Source: Fonsecaea monophora
Lineage: Eukaryota; Ascomycota; Eurotiomycetes; Chaetothyriales; Herpotrichiellaceae
Direction of reading: 5' to 3'
Assembly (NCBI RefSeq): GCF_001642475.1
Contig: NW_019173965.1
Span: forward strand, 62,001-126,000
Length of the DNA: 64,000 bases
A program made the translations under genes and the position numbers. Below are positions 1 to 10,542 of the stretch, one piece after another (positions within the stretch are counted from its first letter, which is position 1; every line of letters starts with the position of its first letter). The notes below the pieces were generated by a model that was given only the letters and a program-made list of their open reading frames with translations, did not search any database and was not told the origin of the DNA.

Positions 1-144
1 GAGCTGCCCAGCTAATGGAAGCATGGAGGGGCTTCCCAGTCCTGCTAACTAATCCTGGTATTCTCACACGTCATGCTCCCCCCTGCGCCTTGTCAGTCAC
101 CATCACAAAGATTTTTCTTGGGTGGATTGCCAGTATCGGTGGGC

Positions 145-955
145 ATGGACAAACGAAAGAAACCAGCAGTTGTGCATTCTTTATCCCTCCCATATCCAGA
201 GCCACAATGGTATGTCTCTCTCTAGTGAGGAAAACATTCCTGCAGTCTACCACCCAACTAACTCTAATTCTTTTGCCAGGCCCACCATCTCTCCTGACAC
301 TGAGCAGGCACTCCTACAACTCCTCCTCCGGCTACTACAGCCCATTGGCGACCTCAGACGCGACCATGTTCTGCGTTCCAAGGGCAAAAGAAGAGGTGGG
401 AAAATAAACAAGAAGATACAAGAAGACTCTATGCCAGAATGGATGCCTGATGTTTACGACCATCTAACTCTCGGATTTAATACCACGGTCCGCAGGCTTG
501 AATCCTTAGCTCACCAGCGGAAGCCCAAAGTGCTATCTCAGCACACGAACGACGACTCTTCACCGGGACATACGTTTGCAAATCTCTCAGTTGTCTTTGT
601 TTGCCGCCGCAATCTGCCTGACATAATGACTTCGTCCATACCTTTGCTGTTAGCATCCTCGGCTCCCGCAACCACCAGGGCCAGACTAGTCGAATGGTCT
701 TCACAAGCCGAAGAGCAGGTTGCTCGAGCACTGCACCAGCCTCGTGTCGGTGTGCTCGGAATTGGGGAAGGGGCGCCTGGCGCTGAAACACTTTTACGAT
801 TTGTTCAAGACAATGTTGACGCAGTTGATGTTCCCTGGCTAGACCATACACCCAAGCCCACGTACCATTCCGTCAACATCCAAACAGTCGAGTCAGTTTC
901 CAAGCCCAAGGCCACACTCCAAAATCGGAAACGAAAGAATCCCGGAGACGGCTGA
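145..955 (+). CDS. POP3: RNase P / RNase MRP subunit Pop3
   Basis: Protein subunit of the nuclear RNase P and RNase MRP ribonucleoproteins, which mature tRNA 5' ends and pre-rRNA. Two exons, 145..209 and 280..955, give 246 residues; the 70-nt intron has a GTATGT donor and a CTAAC branch site, and splicing joins PEPQ-W-PTISPD in frame. The seed is a helix at about residues 23-45, a basic SKGKRRG patch at about 55-61, and a late GEGAPGAE motif (about 184-191) followed by VPWL, as I recall from fungal Pop3 proteins with their L7Ae-like fold. The tail is lysine/arginine rich. The ATG at 145 was chosen because it gives a clean first exon; reading on without splicing would insert a stretch unlike the family. 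It is tail-to-tail with STE14, with 40 bp between stops. Identification rests on remembered family sequence. Confidence 0.8.
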
Positions 956-995
956 GAGTGCTTGAAGCTGGTGAACTGGAAGACTGATGCAATCG

Positions 996-1917
996 TCAAC
1001 GGATGAATGGAATCCGGACGGGGACACGTCTGCGGTATTCAATGTAGTCTTCACCAAAGAAAGAAACCAGATGCCGTTCTTCGTCTGTGAGCGAAACCGT
1101 TAGCACATCGAGCTATGGAGGAGGCATGAAGCAGCGACTTACGAATAATCCGATGGTGGAAGAACTTCCACAATACCACGGCATATATTACAAAGCAGAT
1201 GCGGTTCCCTAGCAGCACTTGCGTTCCCAACCCCCACCAGAAGAATCCGAAATAGGATGGATGTCTGGAGAAGGCATAGACTCCGTCTGTCACCAGGACA
1301 TGGTCTGCTCTCTTGGTCCACTGGACAACATGATTGAAGTTTGTCTTTGCCTGTCGCATGGCGGCACTTCTGACAAGTTGTCCCAGGATGATCAAAGTGG
1401 CGCCCAACCCGACAGTTATTGAGGACGGAACTGACGGAAATATCCTTGGGATCTGGAATGGTAGACTCAGCCAGACTGGGGCGTACTGAGAATACAGCCA
1501 GTACCGAACCAGCAATTCAAGCATGGCCGAAGAGTGCGCAGCCGCGTACCCAACACCGTTTGAAAGTAAGAGAAAAGACGAGATTGAGGCATCTGGAGGA
1601 TTGTATCGTGCTGTCATGTCAAATTCGAGGTAGTGAAACAGGGCCAGTGCTGCAACAAAACATGGTGCCCTCCAAAGTCCATAACCACAATACACCAACT
1701 CCACGGTCAAGATTGTAGAAATGCCCAGCGCAATGCCCAACCCAAAGGCGCGAATCGCAACCCCTGATAGTGCCCGTTTGCCTCCCGGCAGGTATTGCGG
1801 TGGGATGTACATGGGCTGCAAATTCGCGCGAGTACTACCATTGATGTGTTCTTGAATCCGATCTCTGGGGAATTCATGGATAATCCCTGGGGAACTGGGC
1901 GCTGAGGAGTCCGACAT
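996..1917 (-). CDS. STE14: Protein-S-isoprenylcysteine O-methyltransferase (Ste14/ICMT)
   Basis: ER membrane enzyme that uses S-adenosylmethionine to methylate the C-terminal prenylcysteine of CaaX proteins such as Ras, Rho and a-factor-type pheromones. Two exons on the minus strand, 1143..1917 and 996..1084, give 287 residues with a 58-nt intron (GTAAGT donor, CACAG acceptor). Several hydrophobic segments are visible, then the family's C-terminal catalytic region: a RHPSYFGFFWWG motif and, after the intron, a tail with EERHLVSFFGEDYIEYRRR and VRIPFI. Without the second exon the protein would lose this conserved end. The longer frame begins with a GTG, so the ATG at 1917 is taken as the start. 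The N-terminal 45 residues are polar and serine/proline rich. Divergent from the acetyltransferase gene across 439 bp. Confidence 0.92.
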
Positions 1918-2356
1918 GCTTTCCAATGCCGACACCTCTAACAGGCGGAATAGAGGACACCTGGGATGTGGCTGTTTAGGGGGTTGTTGTCCTGACGATC
2001 GTACAAATTAAAATGCCCACACTTTGGGAACTTGCACAAATGACATCTTCAAATAAGCCAAAAGAATGAGTGGATCAAAGAGAATTGCATTACTTGAAAA
2101 GAACAATAGTAAGGAAAACGCCTGAAGGGGGTTGTCGAAAGGCTCAAAGCGTCTGCAGAATTGTGTCATCCGACTCTCCTCGAAGAGGCTGCCAAACAAG
2201 CCAAACACGCCAAACAAAGGCTCGGCATGTTCTTTCGCATCAATGATTTTCCGGACCCGGTTTCTCTGCTCATCTCCTTGACGGGGCCATGCCATCTTCT
2301 TCCTTTTCCCTCTCCATCAGCCACTCCAACTCTTGTTGTTGGGCTATTTTGGAATA
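1918..2356. other. Intergenic, divergent STE14 / acetyltransferase
   Basis: A 439-bp spacer between two divergent starts, so it should hold both promoters. I see no gene, clear TATA box or repeat in it. Confidence 0.5.
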
Positions 2357-3192
2357 ATGTGTGATCATCCAGAGTGGCAGAAAGCCCAACGAGGCGAGCT
2401 CTATCATGCTTTTGTCCCCGAACTCATCGCAGCTCGAGACCGATGTAAGCAAGCCTGTGATAAGTTGAATTCCTCTGAATCCACCACCCGGCGCCGAGTA
2501 ATCGAACTGTGGAGAGAGTAGGTCGACGCAAAATCGGTCACACATACAAAACCCTCCTGGGGTATAGTCTCATGTCTGCCTTGCAGGATTACTAACGACA
2601 CCCGCCCCCTGCCACCTCTGCAGCCATCGTCGGTAGACGACGACAGGCTGTTCGAAAAGGAGCCTTGGATCTGCGGTCCACTCCGTGCTGATTACGGCTT
2701 CAACATCTTTCTTGGCCAGGGAGCTCAATTGAATTTCAACTCGACCTTCATTGACACCTGCCCCATCCGCATTGGCGCTCGTACCTTGGTTGGACCGAAC
2801 TGCAGCTTCTATGCTGGGACCCATCCTCTTGACCCGGCGGTTAGGAATGGAACCAACGGTCCCGAACTTGGAAAAGAGATAAACATTGGCGAAGACTGCT
2901 GGCTGGGAGGGAACGTTATTGTCTTGCCCGGAGTGACGATTGGCCGAGGCAGCACCATTGGAGCCGGAAGTGTAGTGACAAAGGTAGCGAGCTTGAGGCT
3001 CTCCTTACTTCTTGCACCAAAATTTCCCATCTGACTTCTTTACAGGACATTCCTGCCTTTCACGTAGCGGCCGGCAATCCTGCGAGGATTTTGAGAAAGA
3101 TCCAGACTTCGATAGACCCGAGTCAAGATAACTCAACAGTTGCGAAGAAAGAGAGCGAGCAGGGAGCGGAAGGTGTGATGTCTGCACGATAG
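2357..3192 (+). CDS. Maltose/galactoside O-acetyltransferase-like (left-handed beta-helix) enzyme
   Basis: Acetyl-CoA-dependent sugar O-acetyltransferase of the hexapeptide-repeat family (NodL/LacA/MaaT type), probably cytosolic; the true acceptor is unknown. Exons 2357..2517, 2587..2983 and 3046..3192 give 234 residues; the introns are 69 and 62 nt. Residues 5-60 match the helical Mac domain (EWQKAQRGELYHAF...). Hexapeptide repeats run from about residue 100 (IRIGARTLVGPNCSF) to 190 (IGRGSTIGAGSVVTK), with the AGTHPLD segment that carries the likely catalytic His and a VAAGNPAR closing motif. The last about 30 residues are a polar extension. Splice junctions restore WREITNDTRPLPP and VVTKDIPAFHVAAGNP, both as expected for the family. 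Confidence 0.88.
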
Positions 3193-3446
3193 ACCTTCAA
3201 ATTCACTGGCAGTACTTGTTTCATGCGCTGCTTCTAGCTCCTCTGCATAGTGGTGCAAGTCTCAAGCCTCCATATTTGTCCTTGGCTGCGCCTTGGACGC
3301 TGACAAGTAACGCTTCCAATCTCTCCACTTCTTATCCGGTGACGAATTCTCTGGATATCAGGGACGAACATTGCACTAGTTGTCTGCCAAGTCTCGAGAT
3401 ATCTTAGACCGATTGCATGGTTCCAAGGCACTTGTCGACTGACTGT

Positions 3447-4345
3447 TCAAGTCCACTTCTCATACTCTGGGAAATAGAGGCTGTGGATTCTTTCCGCATA
3501 CTTGACGACACTCGCAAAACTTTTTACGAGTGTCTTTGACTCTGGAGCGCTGAGGCACGAAATCAATAAGAGCCTGCGAGGCTATACAAGATTGGGATAC
3601 TCACCTGTCACTGACAAGCACAGACACTATGAAGCCGAACAACGTCGCGTCGGCCTCCGATGGCTGCTCGCCCCCAAGCAGCCAGACAGGTTCGTCATCG
3701 GCTGAAACCTGCCGCAGACGAATGCTGAGGACTTGGTTGATCGATCGCCAGATCTCCGTCTTCAAAACTCGCACCTCGTCGTTGGTCAGGCGTCCCACTC
3801 CTTGACCATGCAATGTTTGCGTCACACCTCGATAAATGAGAAACCCAACTAGTACGCGCACTGGGAACGGCATCGACCAAAGGGCTTTGTCTCTTTGGAC
3901 ATAGAAATTTTCGAGCCACCGCTCGCGCATCTGATAGAAGTGTCAATTCCCCCGGAAGATGGCCAAAATGTCGAAAACTACTCACGTGGTAGAAATACAG
4001 CTTATCTTCCAGCAGGGCACGAAGAGCAAGATCTTCTAGCTTCAATTGCTCCGACAAGCTCCCATTCAGATCTGGAATACAGCCCATGCTCAGTAGCCTC
4101 TGGATGATCAACGTCGAGTCTCCCAAGAGTGAGGGTCCGTTGTGGCCATCGTTCTGGAGAGGACCGAGATCCACATAAGGGATTTTACCCTTTGGCGCAA
4201 CTTTTGCTGACCCTGCTTCGACATCGTAAGCCAGGCCAGCATGTCGAAAGCGGAATTCGACCTTCGTCACGAAGGGCGACCAGCTGTATACTCCCTTTTC
4301 AGGCCAGCCACGGGAGAGGATTAACTTGGAGTTTCCGGCTGACAT
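3447..4345 (-). CDS. GST-like protein of the failed-axon-connections (Fax)/metaxin-type family
   Basis: Thioredoxin-fold plus helical GST-C protein; in this fungal family no enzymatic role is firmly established, though a glutathione-linked or membrane-import-like role is possible. Exons on the minus strand, 3986..4345, 3605..3930 and 3447..3549, give 262 residues; both introns are 55 nt. The N-terminal domain has LSRGWPEKGVYSWSPFVTKVE and APKGKIPYVDLG, where the WSPF segment replaces the usual GST active-site region. The C-terminal domain ends in DATLFGFIVSVLV and YAERIHSLYFPEYEKW, both family hallmarks. The ATG at 4345 was chosen since the frame further upstream opens only with a GTG. A short region N-terminal to the seed is not conserved. 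Confidence 0.8.
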
Positions 4346-4513
4346 TCTCTTCCAAGCTGATGAGAGCAGTGAGGTCCAATTGTTCGATGACTGCACAGCT
4401 CAAAGACACGAACCAAACTTTGCAGTATCCAGGAATCGGAGTTCTCATTGATATATTTACCCCAGGACCTCAATCTCGTCTAGCAAGGCCGGGGCCAGTC
4501 GGCGTCTGATCTC

Positions 4514-4985
4514 TCAAACACCGACTCGGCTCGGAGCCACCGCGAACCGGCCCAAACATCCCCTTGGCGAAACAACCGAAGGGACAGGCGCACTGACTTC
4601 CTTGATATTTTGTTTCATGTATTCGGTACTGTCAGGAAGCTGGTAAGGAGACGATGGGAGAGGGACGATGACTTTCGGGCATGAAATTCCCCTTTTGAAA
4701 TTCGGAGGATATCTGCTCCAAATAACATCAGCCAAGTTGGTGCAACAAGGAAAGATTTTGCTGTCAACGAGCAGAGGCATTCCTGGCCATTCGTGGTGCG
4801 GCAGAGAGTGGCAGCTTCAACAGCCAAGGCGAAAGATTTCAAGTCAACCCAGATGGCTCCCACAAAGGTGAATGAAAAGAACACCACGGTCAAAATTACC
4901 CAGAGTTCAACTGAGCAAAAACTCACTCCTCGATTTCATCCACATTATTTTGCGGTGTGCACGAGGAGTGAGAAACCTTTCCCAT
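4514..4985 (-). CDS. Candidate two-exon small protein, unknown function
   Basis: A tentative model. The ATG at 4985 opens 19 codons (MGKVSHSS...NNVDEIE) that end at a strong GTGAGT donor; exon 1 is 4927..4985. A 112-nt intron to a weaker GAAG acceptor leads to exon 2, 4514..4814, in frame, giving 119 residues. Exon 2 reads CHSLPHHEWPGMPLL and then a proline-rich stretch with SPYQLPDSTEYMKQN. No domain or motif is recognised, there is no signal peptide, and the composition looks protein-like but not diagnostic. The intron frame itself is open and hydrophobic but begins with GTG. Exon 2 may really end earlier at an internal GTCAGT donor with a further exon not found. It could be spurious. Confidence 0.33.
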
Positions 4986-5778
4986 TGCTTTTGCAGCAGG
5001 TGGTTTTTTGGAGTAACAATCATCCGAAGCACCCAACTAGGTGAAATCCTTCCTGTAGCGTTGCACAGGAGAGAGACCCTAGGGCCCGTCCGGCTTCATC
5101 CGAATTGTTGGAGGAAAATAGACAACAATAATATATGAAGGATCGATGTGGAGAGCTGGGTAGAGGTCTGGCAGAATTCTGAGGACTTGTATGGGTGGGG
5201 ACAGTATATCTTCTTTCACATCCCTCAAAGGTCATGGATCATATGCCCTTCCACTGTCAGCCTACTTCAAGTCCACAATGCCCGCGCGCGGCGATACTAT
5301 CCTCCAAGCTCGTCCACTACCTAGCAACGCCGAAGAATGATTTGATGGGATCTTACGATTTCACAAGGACATGGCAAGGCCTTAGCAAGGCCACCTCGCC
5401 ACCAATGGATATTGAAGTGTACATCATCTCTGGGGTATTGGTACTGTCGATCCTGGGAACGGTTGTTCCGTCCGTGAAGTTATGTACATGCCCTCTTCCG
5501 TTGATCTTGGCCTTGGCCTAGACCTATGGACTAGGGGGGAAGGTATACTGAGGCATCTTCTCATTCCCTAGACTAGGGGTTCGTTGCGAGGGCAAGTAGG
5601 GCAGACGAAGCTCCCTGGTGCGCAGTGAACCAGCTCTTAGCAACGGGGTCATCATTCGCCATGCAGCTCCGTGAGGTCGGTTGGAGAGGAGGCAGACTAG
5701 ATTCTATGGGCTTGTGCTTGAGCTCATGAGCAATGCAGGACGACAGGACAGGTATACCTACCAGAGTAGCCTGGCGGG

Positions 5779-5805
5779 CCAAAACCAAAACCAGAACCAA
5801 GACCA
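5779..5805. repeat. Imperfect hexamer repeat (CCAAAA/CCAGAA)
   Basis: About four imperfect copies of a 6-bp unit, CCAAAA, CCAAAA, CCAGAA, CCAAGA, in noncoding DNA. Likely slippage product. Confidence 0.6.
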
Positions 5806-5966
5806 GAAGCGCACGAGAAGTCAAGTCAACGCCAAGTCAACGGGCACACAGATCTCCATGTAAGTAAGTAGGAGGTATGTAGAGAGCATGCAAAGCTCGT
5901 TTGAGCGAGTCATGAATATTCCGAAGACATGGCACCATAAATAATGGCGACCACGATGGTACAGTA

Positions 5967-5999
5967 CCACCAGTGCCACCAGTGGAACCAGTGGAACCA
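5967..5999. repeat. 9-bp tandem repeat (CCACCAGTG/GAACCAGTG)
   Basis: Two copies of CCACCAGTG followed by GAACCAGTG and a partial copy, about 33 bp, in noncoding DNA. Confidence 0.7.
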
Positions 6000-6211
6000 T
6001 ACCATATGTGGGCTGACATAAACACATGCCCGTATGCGTACTTATGTACTGAGTCTTGGGCGTCAGGTGGATTCCCATTCAATTCAATTCGGCTCTGCCC
6101 CCACTCGACTAGACTTCGACTCCACCATACAAGTACAGAGTACGGAGTACAAGTAATAGATGGCGTCGGCGTCATGTGGGCTCTTTCTGACCTCTGCGTG
6201 AAGATGTTCCG

Positions 6212-6240
6212 TGGCGGTATGGCGGTACGGCGGTATGGCG
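6212..6240. repeat. 8-bp tandem repeat (GGCGGTAT/C)
   Basis: Three full copies and one partial copy of GGCGGTAT with one T-to-C change. Part of the same repeat-rich block. Confidence 0.7.
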
Positions 6241-6296
6241 CAATAAGGGTATATACGTAGCTACTGATTTCATGAGTCGCCGGCGTGTGGATGAGC

Positions 6297-6325
6297 TGTG
6301 AGATGAGATGAGACGAGATGAGATA
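6297..6325. repeat. 5-bp tandem repeat (GAGAT)n
   Basis: About five copies of GAGAT/GAGAC in tandem, noncoding. Confidence 0.7.
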
Positions 6326-6369
6326 GGCATGGGTCGTGCCACCACTCATCGCTCATCGCTCCAGCTTGA

Positions 6370-6388
6370 AGAGAGAGAGAGAGAGAGG
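6370..6388. repeat. (GA)n microsatellite
   Basis: Uninterrupted GA dinucleotide run of about 19 bp. Confidence 0.85.
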
Positions 6389-6754
6389 TGGATTCCAACT
6401 ACTGAGGTGGCACTGAGTGGGCGGCAGAAAAGAGCAACAGAAACAGAAAACCCGGGTGACGATATGGTCATTGGCCATTGGTCATTGATCAAGCGGCATA
6501 TGTTCAACAGTAAACGCATCCATCCATATTTTTGTCATATTGTCGTCGTCATTATCGCTGTCCTGACAAGCCTGCGGGGGCAGAGCACAAACCCGATGAC
6601 CTGGGATGACTTCTTCAAAAAGCATCACATTACATCTCCTTGCCATCGCATACCACTTACTACACAGTAGGTACCTAGAGCTGTGGGTATTGCTCTTTCT
6701 TTCGTCGATCAGTCCCAGAGGAAGGGGTTATTGGCGTTGTTGTGGGTATGTGTC

Positions 6755-7668
6755 TCAAGCGAGCAGTGCCAGCACGCCCACCATCGCCAGTGCGACAGCC
6801 GCCGTCGCAAAAGCCCCCTGGCTCTCGAAACCCTTTCGTGCAGCGCCAGCGACCTGAGTCACCGTCGCGGTGGTGGCTGCGGGCGGGGGCGACACGACTT
6901 CGGTGCTGGTGGTCGCCGCCGGGGTTGGGGGGAGGGTGCTGGTGCTGGAGGTCGTGACGATTACTGTTATGACGGTCGGAACCGACGTCGATGCGGTGGG
7001 AATCGGTGCTTCCGTCGTGGTGGTAGGCGGTGCCGGTGGGTTTTCGGTTGTGGAGGGAAGTAGTGGTGTTGTCTCGGTGATGCTTGGAGTCGGTGTAGGC
7101 GTGGGTGTAGGAGCTGTGGTACCGCCGGCGCCGAGAGTTGCGACAGACGCCACCGTGTTTCCTGCTGTCGCCTTGCAATCGTCCGGGCCGAGCGTCACCG
7201 ACGAGCCATCCGTGTCGACCAGGACGGCGCAGGTTGCGTCGCTGCAACACACGCCCTTGGTGTCGCAGAAACCACAGGTCAGACCGATCGCGCAGCCGCC
7301 GCCGGCACTGTCGTCGCAGCAGACATCGCCCTGGGGCACGGCGCCTCCGTTGGCGCAGCATACGGCGTTGGCACGAACGTAGCAGCCATCTAGACCGGGT
7401 TAGTGATTGAGTACGAGACAGATGGAAGAGCTCCTGAGGGGGTTCAACAGTGGTGGTGGTTTGCCGTACCGGGGCAAGGCGTCGAGTCTGCTGGGTCACA
7501 GTCATCTCGTTGGAACAGACCGTCAAAATGTAAGAAACCGCTTCTCAGTTGGCTGGAATTGCGTACGCCGCGCGTGTACCCCTGGGAGAGGTCGATGGGG
7601 TGGAGAGGCTGGAATTGCGTGGCAACAACGACAGTGGAGAGGAACACCAACGGCAGAAAGGGCGACAT
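6755..7668 (-). CDS. Secreted cysteine-rich, Ser/Thr-rich, probably GPI-anchored protein
   Basis: Cell-surface protein of unknown function. Two exons on the minus strand, 7470..7668 and 6755..7389, give 277 residues; the 80-nt intron has a GTACGG donor. Residues 1-16 (MSPFLPLVFLSTVVVA) are a signal peptide. About residues 52-125 form a cysteine-rich module with repeated CC pairs (AVCCANGG, DVCCDDS, GVCCSDATC). A Thr/Pro/Ser-rich stalk, including a PTPTPTPTP run, spans about 130-245 and should be O-glycosylated. The end is GFESQG followed by a hydrophobic AVALAMVGVLALLA tail with no basic residues after it, which is the pattern of a GPI-attachment signal. Such proteins are common in fungal walls. 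Splicing gives STPCPDGCYV in frame; without it the frame stops. No specific domain is recognised. Confidence 0.8.
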
Positions 7669-9671
7669 TGCAGATATCGTCGTCTCGGGTGCGTGTGGAT
7701 GATAGCACGGAAATGATTCGAATCAAATGACAACAGGGCCTCCCTTTGTTCCTGGAAAATTCGAATACCTCGGAATAGCAGAAGCGTTTTTCTCCTTCAG
7801 CCATTTTCGAGGACCATGCGCTGTATATGAGTCTCTTGATGGGGTCGAGCTGGCACCGTGTTGGCACAAACTCCCTCATTCCCCTAGGTACCTAGACCGC
7901 GGGATGAACACGAGGAACACGAGTCCTGAGGGCATCCAGGAAGACATTAAGGGCCATTTACCCGACACATGTTTCCACGATGCACCAACGACAATGGCAA
8001 GCCAACCCTTGTGGCGTCGGAGCTTCAGAAGCTTTCACGAGCTTAGTGATTCTTGTTTTGGTCTTGGCGCTGCTTCTGTAGACGAAGGGCGAGTTGTTTG
8101 GGTCCAATCAAGGTGACGGCAAAGATCGAGTTTGCTTCCAGCTCAGCCGCACGGAGCGATCGCAACGCAAGTACGAGGTCAGCCGAACGTCCAGGCAATG
8201 TCTAGACTTGAACGGAATCCCACAAAAACTCTCGAGTCTGTCAGCGAGATCATGAATCGAGATTGTAGGACTGGTTACGATGCAGGATTTGACGTCGAGA
8301 CCGGTACCTCTCAGAGGTAGAAAGGCAGGGGGCTCAGCTGTCTAGGGCTGTGAATCATAGGTACGGGGAGGCAACACAAGTACATGGTAGTAATATGAAA
8401 TCACAGTCCGAGTACTCACAGGAATGAAAAGGCACATAGTCATAGTAAGAGAGAAGAGGGACGAGGAGCTCTTTACACATATCTATGGAGCGGAGGGTGG
8501 GAAGAGGGATACACGACGAGGTACGAGGACTTGTACTCAACATCAAGTAAGATAGATCCTTCGGATAATTGTTGTTCCAGAAATTCTATATCTGGAATAG
8601 CCTAGAATTTCTTGGCACCAACCTATTCCATTCCAGGTATCCGTCTCGCGACCACCATCAGCATCAATGGTCTCCTTTCTTCACCACCTACTTGTAGATT
8701 ACTCGAGAACGAAAAACCTTATCAACATTGACGGGTCAATCCTAGGGTCAGCGAATGCTTTAACATGAGCTTTGGCTGAGCCTTTGGCTGCGCACCACTG
8801 AGCGCCTAATCAAGCCTCTCGGAGTCGTACAACCCTGCCTTTCAACTGGACATACTGTTTCAGATGGGTGCTAGGGGAACCTGGTAAATCGCCAACCTTT
8901 GCTCTGCGACAAAACCCGTCCGAACACAAACGTCTGCTCATTAACCACTGGTTATTAGCAGCGAGGATCTTACAGAAGATGAGAGGTACGGAGTACAGCC
9001 TAGCTAACGGCCATACTTCCGTATGAGGGTGAAAGTGCCGCGGGAATGGGTTGTTCAACAGCAGGCCCTGATCGATCAACAGGCTCTCGAAACTTGGTCG
9101 AAACTTGCTGCAGGCACATGCATGAGAGTATGCATGAGACGCGGATATGTGTCAAACGTGATCCGAGACCTCTTCAACGTCCCACCACCGGATTGATGCC
9201 TAGAAGACCTTCTGAATCACTTTGATTCACGCTCACATGTCGTCCAAGGTGAAGACTTTTGGGCTAGATTGATCTTTGTCGACTCCATGAATCATGGTTC
9301 GGATTAACGGTTCGCCTGGTAAAGCTTGACTTTGATCCTACGCGAAATAAGGCGCAAACCAGGCATCTGGGCACCGGGGCACACGGGCTGCAGGAGGCCT
9401 AATACACGGCACGACCCCTGCTGCCGCTAATGGGGCGGAAACCGTATCTGTGAAGCCTCTGGATATCGAGCGAGGGGGAAGCCTCGAACTTCCTGGGCTC
9501 ATGCCTGTATAGAAGGAGTGCCAATATGGAGTTCGAAATCTGTTATTATCCCCCTTAGGAGACCCGTGTGCTTCCTCTGCGCCAGAATCTCTCTTCATTG
9601 TTGACATCCCCGTACTAACTTTGGATTTCTTGTCCCACTTTTGCCACGACATTCACTCTACGTGCAGAAAG
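7669..9671. other. Long intergenic region
   Basis: About 2 kb with no supported gene. Several ATG frames around 100 codons (for example 7727..8116 plus and 9338..9652 minus) have unremarkable composition. It contains an inverted repeat near 8.58 kb and one copy of a recurrent TACGGAGTAC motif at 8987. It should include the promoters of both flanking surface-protein genes, which are divergent. Confidence 0.5.
8577..8615. repeat. Inverted repeat / potential hairpin
   Basis: Arms AGAAATTCTA (8579..8588) and TAGAATTTCT (8603..8612) are perfect complements over 10 bp, extended to 12 bp by CC/GG with a one-base bulge, around a 14-nt loop. The left arm also reads as an imperfect heat-shock-type TTCnnGAA array. 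Function unknown. Confidence 0.6.
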
Positions 9672-10542
9672 ATGAGGGCTATTCAAGCCTGTTGCATGGT
9701 GTTCTTCCTGTTGCTTCGGCTCACAATTTCATCCAAGACGTGCTACACACCAGCCGGCGAAGATACGAATGGCCCTTACTCGACCCCCCAGAACAGCACC
9801 TATCAACCATGCAACCCTACAGACGGCACGGTGTCAATGTGCTGCGCCAGCTGGGACACATGTATGCCTAACGGTCTTTGCTGGAACGAGGCGTACCACA
9901 TCTGGTGGCGTGAAAGCTGTACCGATCCAGATTTTACCGATCCCAACTGCGTGAAGCTGTTCACCAACATAACTGGAGGTACGTATGGAACAAGGTGCTG
10001 CGACTTCCCATCTCGTACGTACATTGAGTGCTGAAGTATATATTTATCTAGACACGACAGTATCGAATTGTACCGACGGTAGTTGGTGTGTCGGCACAAA
10101 AGGTGGCTGCTGTTCGGATCATACAGGAGTCTTTCTTGCAGCAAACAACGACACCTTACCTAAAACCTCCAGTGCCGCCGTCTCGGCCAGTCCTACTCCC
10201 ACCGTTCCTGCGAGCAACACGAGTTCGTTATTGATGACAACTACTATCGCTTCCTCAAGTCTCACACCCTCGTCCATCGCGTCTGAAGATTCACCTTCTC
10301 TTTCCACTGGCGCCAAGGCAGGTATAGGCATTGCTACAGCTGTGGCTGTCTCGATGCTGCTTGGGCTGCTCTATTTGTTTGTCCGTCGGCGTCAGAACAA
10401 ACGCAAACAACTCCGAACCGGTCTTGACAATCTGCTTCCAGCAGAGTCCAAGCCCGATAGAGCGGAAATCTTCTCCACTCCGGTGTTTGAGAAGGACGGC
10501 TCTCGTTTGAAAACAAGAGTGCCGGCGGAGATGGAAGGATGA
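9672..10542 (+). CDS. Single-pass cysteine-rich, Ser/Thr-rich membrane protein, unknown function
   Basis: Plasma-membrane protein resembling the many fungal proteins with a Cys-rich ectodomain, a Ser/Thr stalk and one transmembrane helix; such proteins are sometimes proposed as wall sensors, but no role is established here. Exons 9672..9978 and 10052..10542 give 265 residues; the intron is 73 nt. A signal peptide covers about residues 1-22 (CCMVFFLLLRL). The ectodomain has VSMCCASWDTCMPNGLCWN and, after the junction, GSWCVGTKGGCCSD. A Ser/Thr-rich region (about 137-187) is followed by the membrane helix (about 193-213, AVAVSMLLGLLYLFV) and a basic start-stop RRRQNKRK. The cytoplasmic tail is about 50 residues. 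The frame upstream of 9672 begins only with TTG. Confidence 0.82.

Larger units (their letters stand above)
4986..6754. other. Long intergenic region with simple repeats
   Basis: No gene is supported here. A 44-codon ATG frame at 5191..5325 on the plus strand is the only fairly protein-like piece and has no partner exon that I could find. From about 5770 to 6390 the DNA is dominated by short tandem repeats, listed separately. The part next to 6755 is the 3' flank of the GPI-anchored protein gene. Confidence 0.5.

Noticed and set aside
6675..7526. 283-codon minus-strand frame overlapping the GPI-type protein
   Set aside because: Arg/His-rich shadow in another frame; the true frame has a signal peptide, Cys pattern and GPI tail.
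7727..8116. 129-codon ATG frame
   Set aside because: No domain, no splice context and random-looking composition in a gene-poor stretch.
9338..9652. 104-codon ATG frame on the minus strand
   Set aside because: It starts 20 bp from the divergent start of the membrane-protein gene, leaving no promoter, and its composition is unremarkable.
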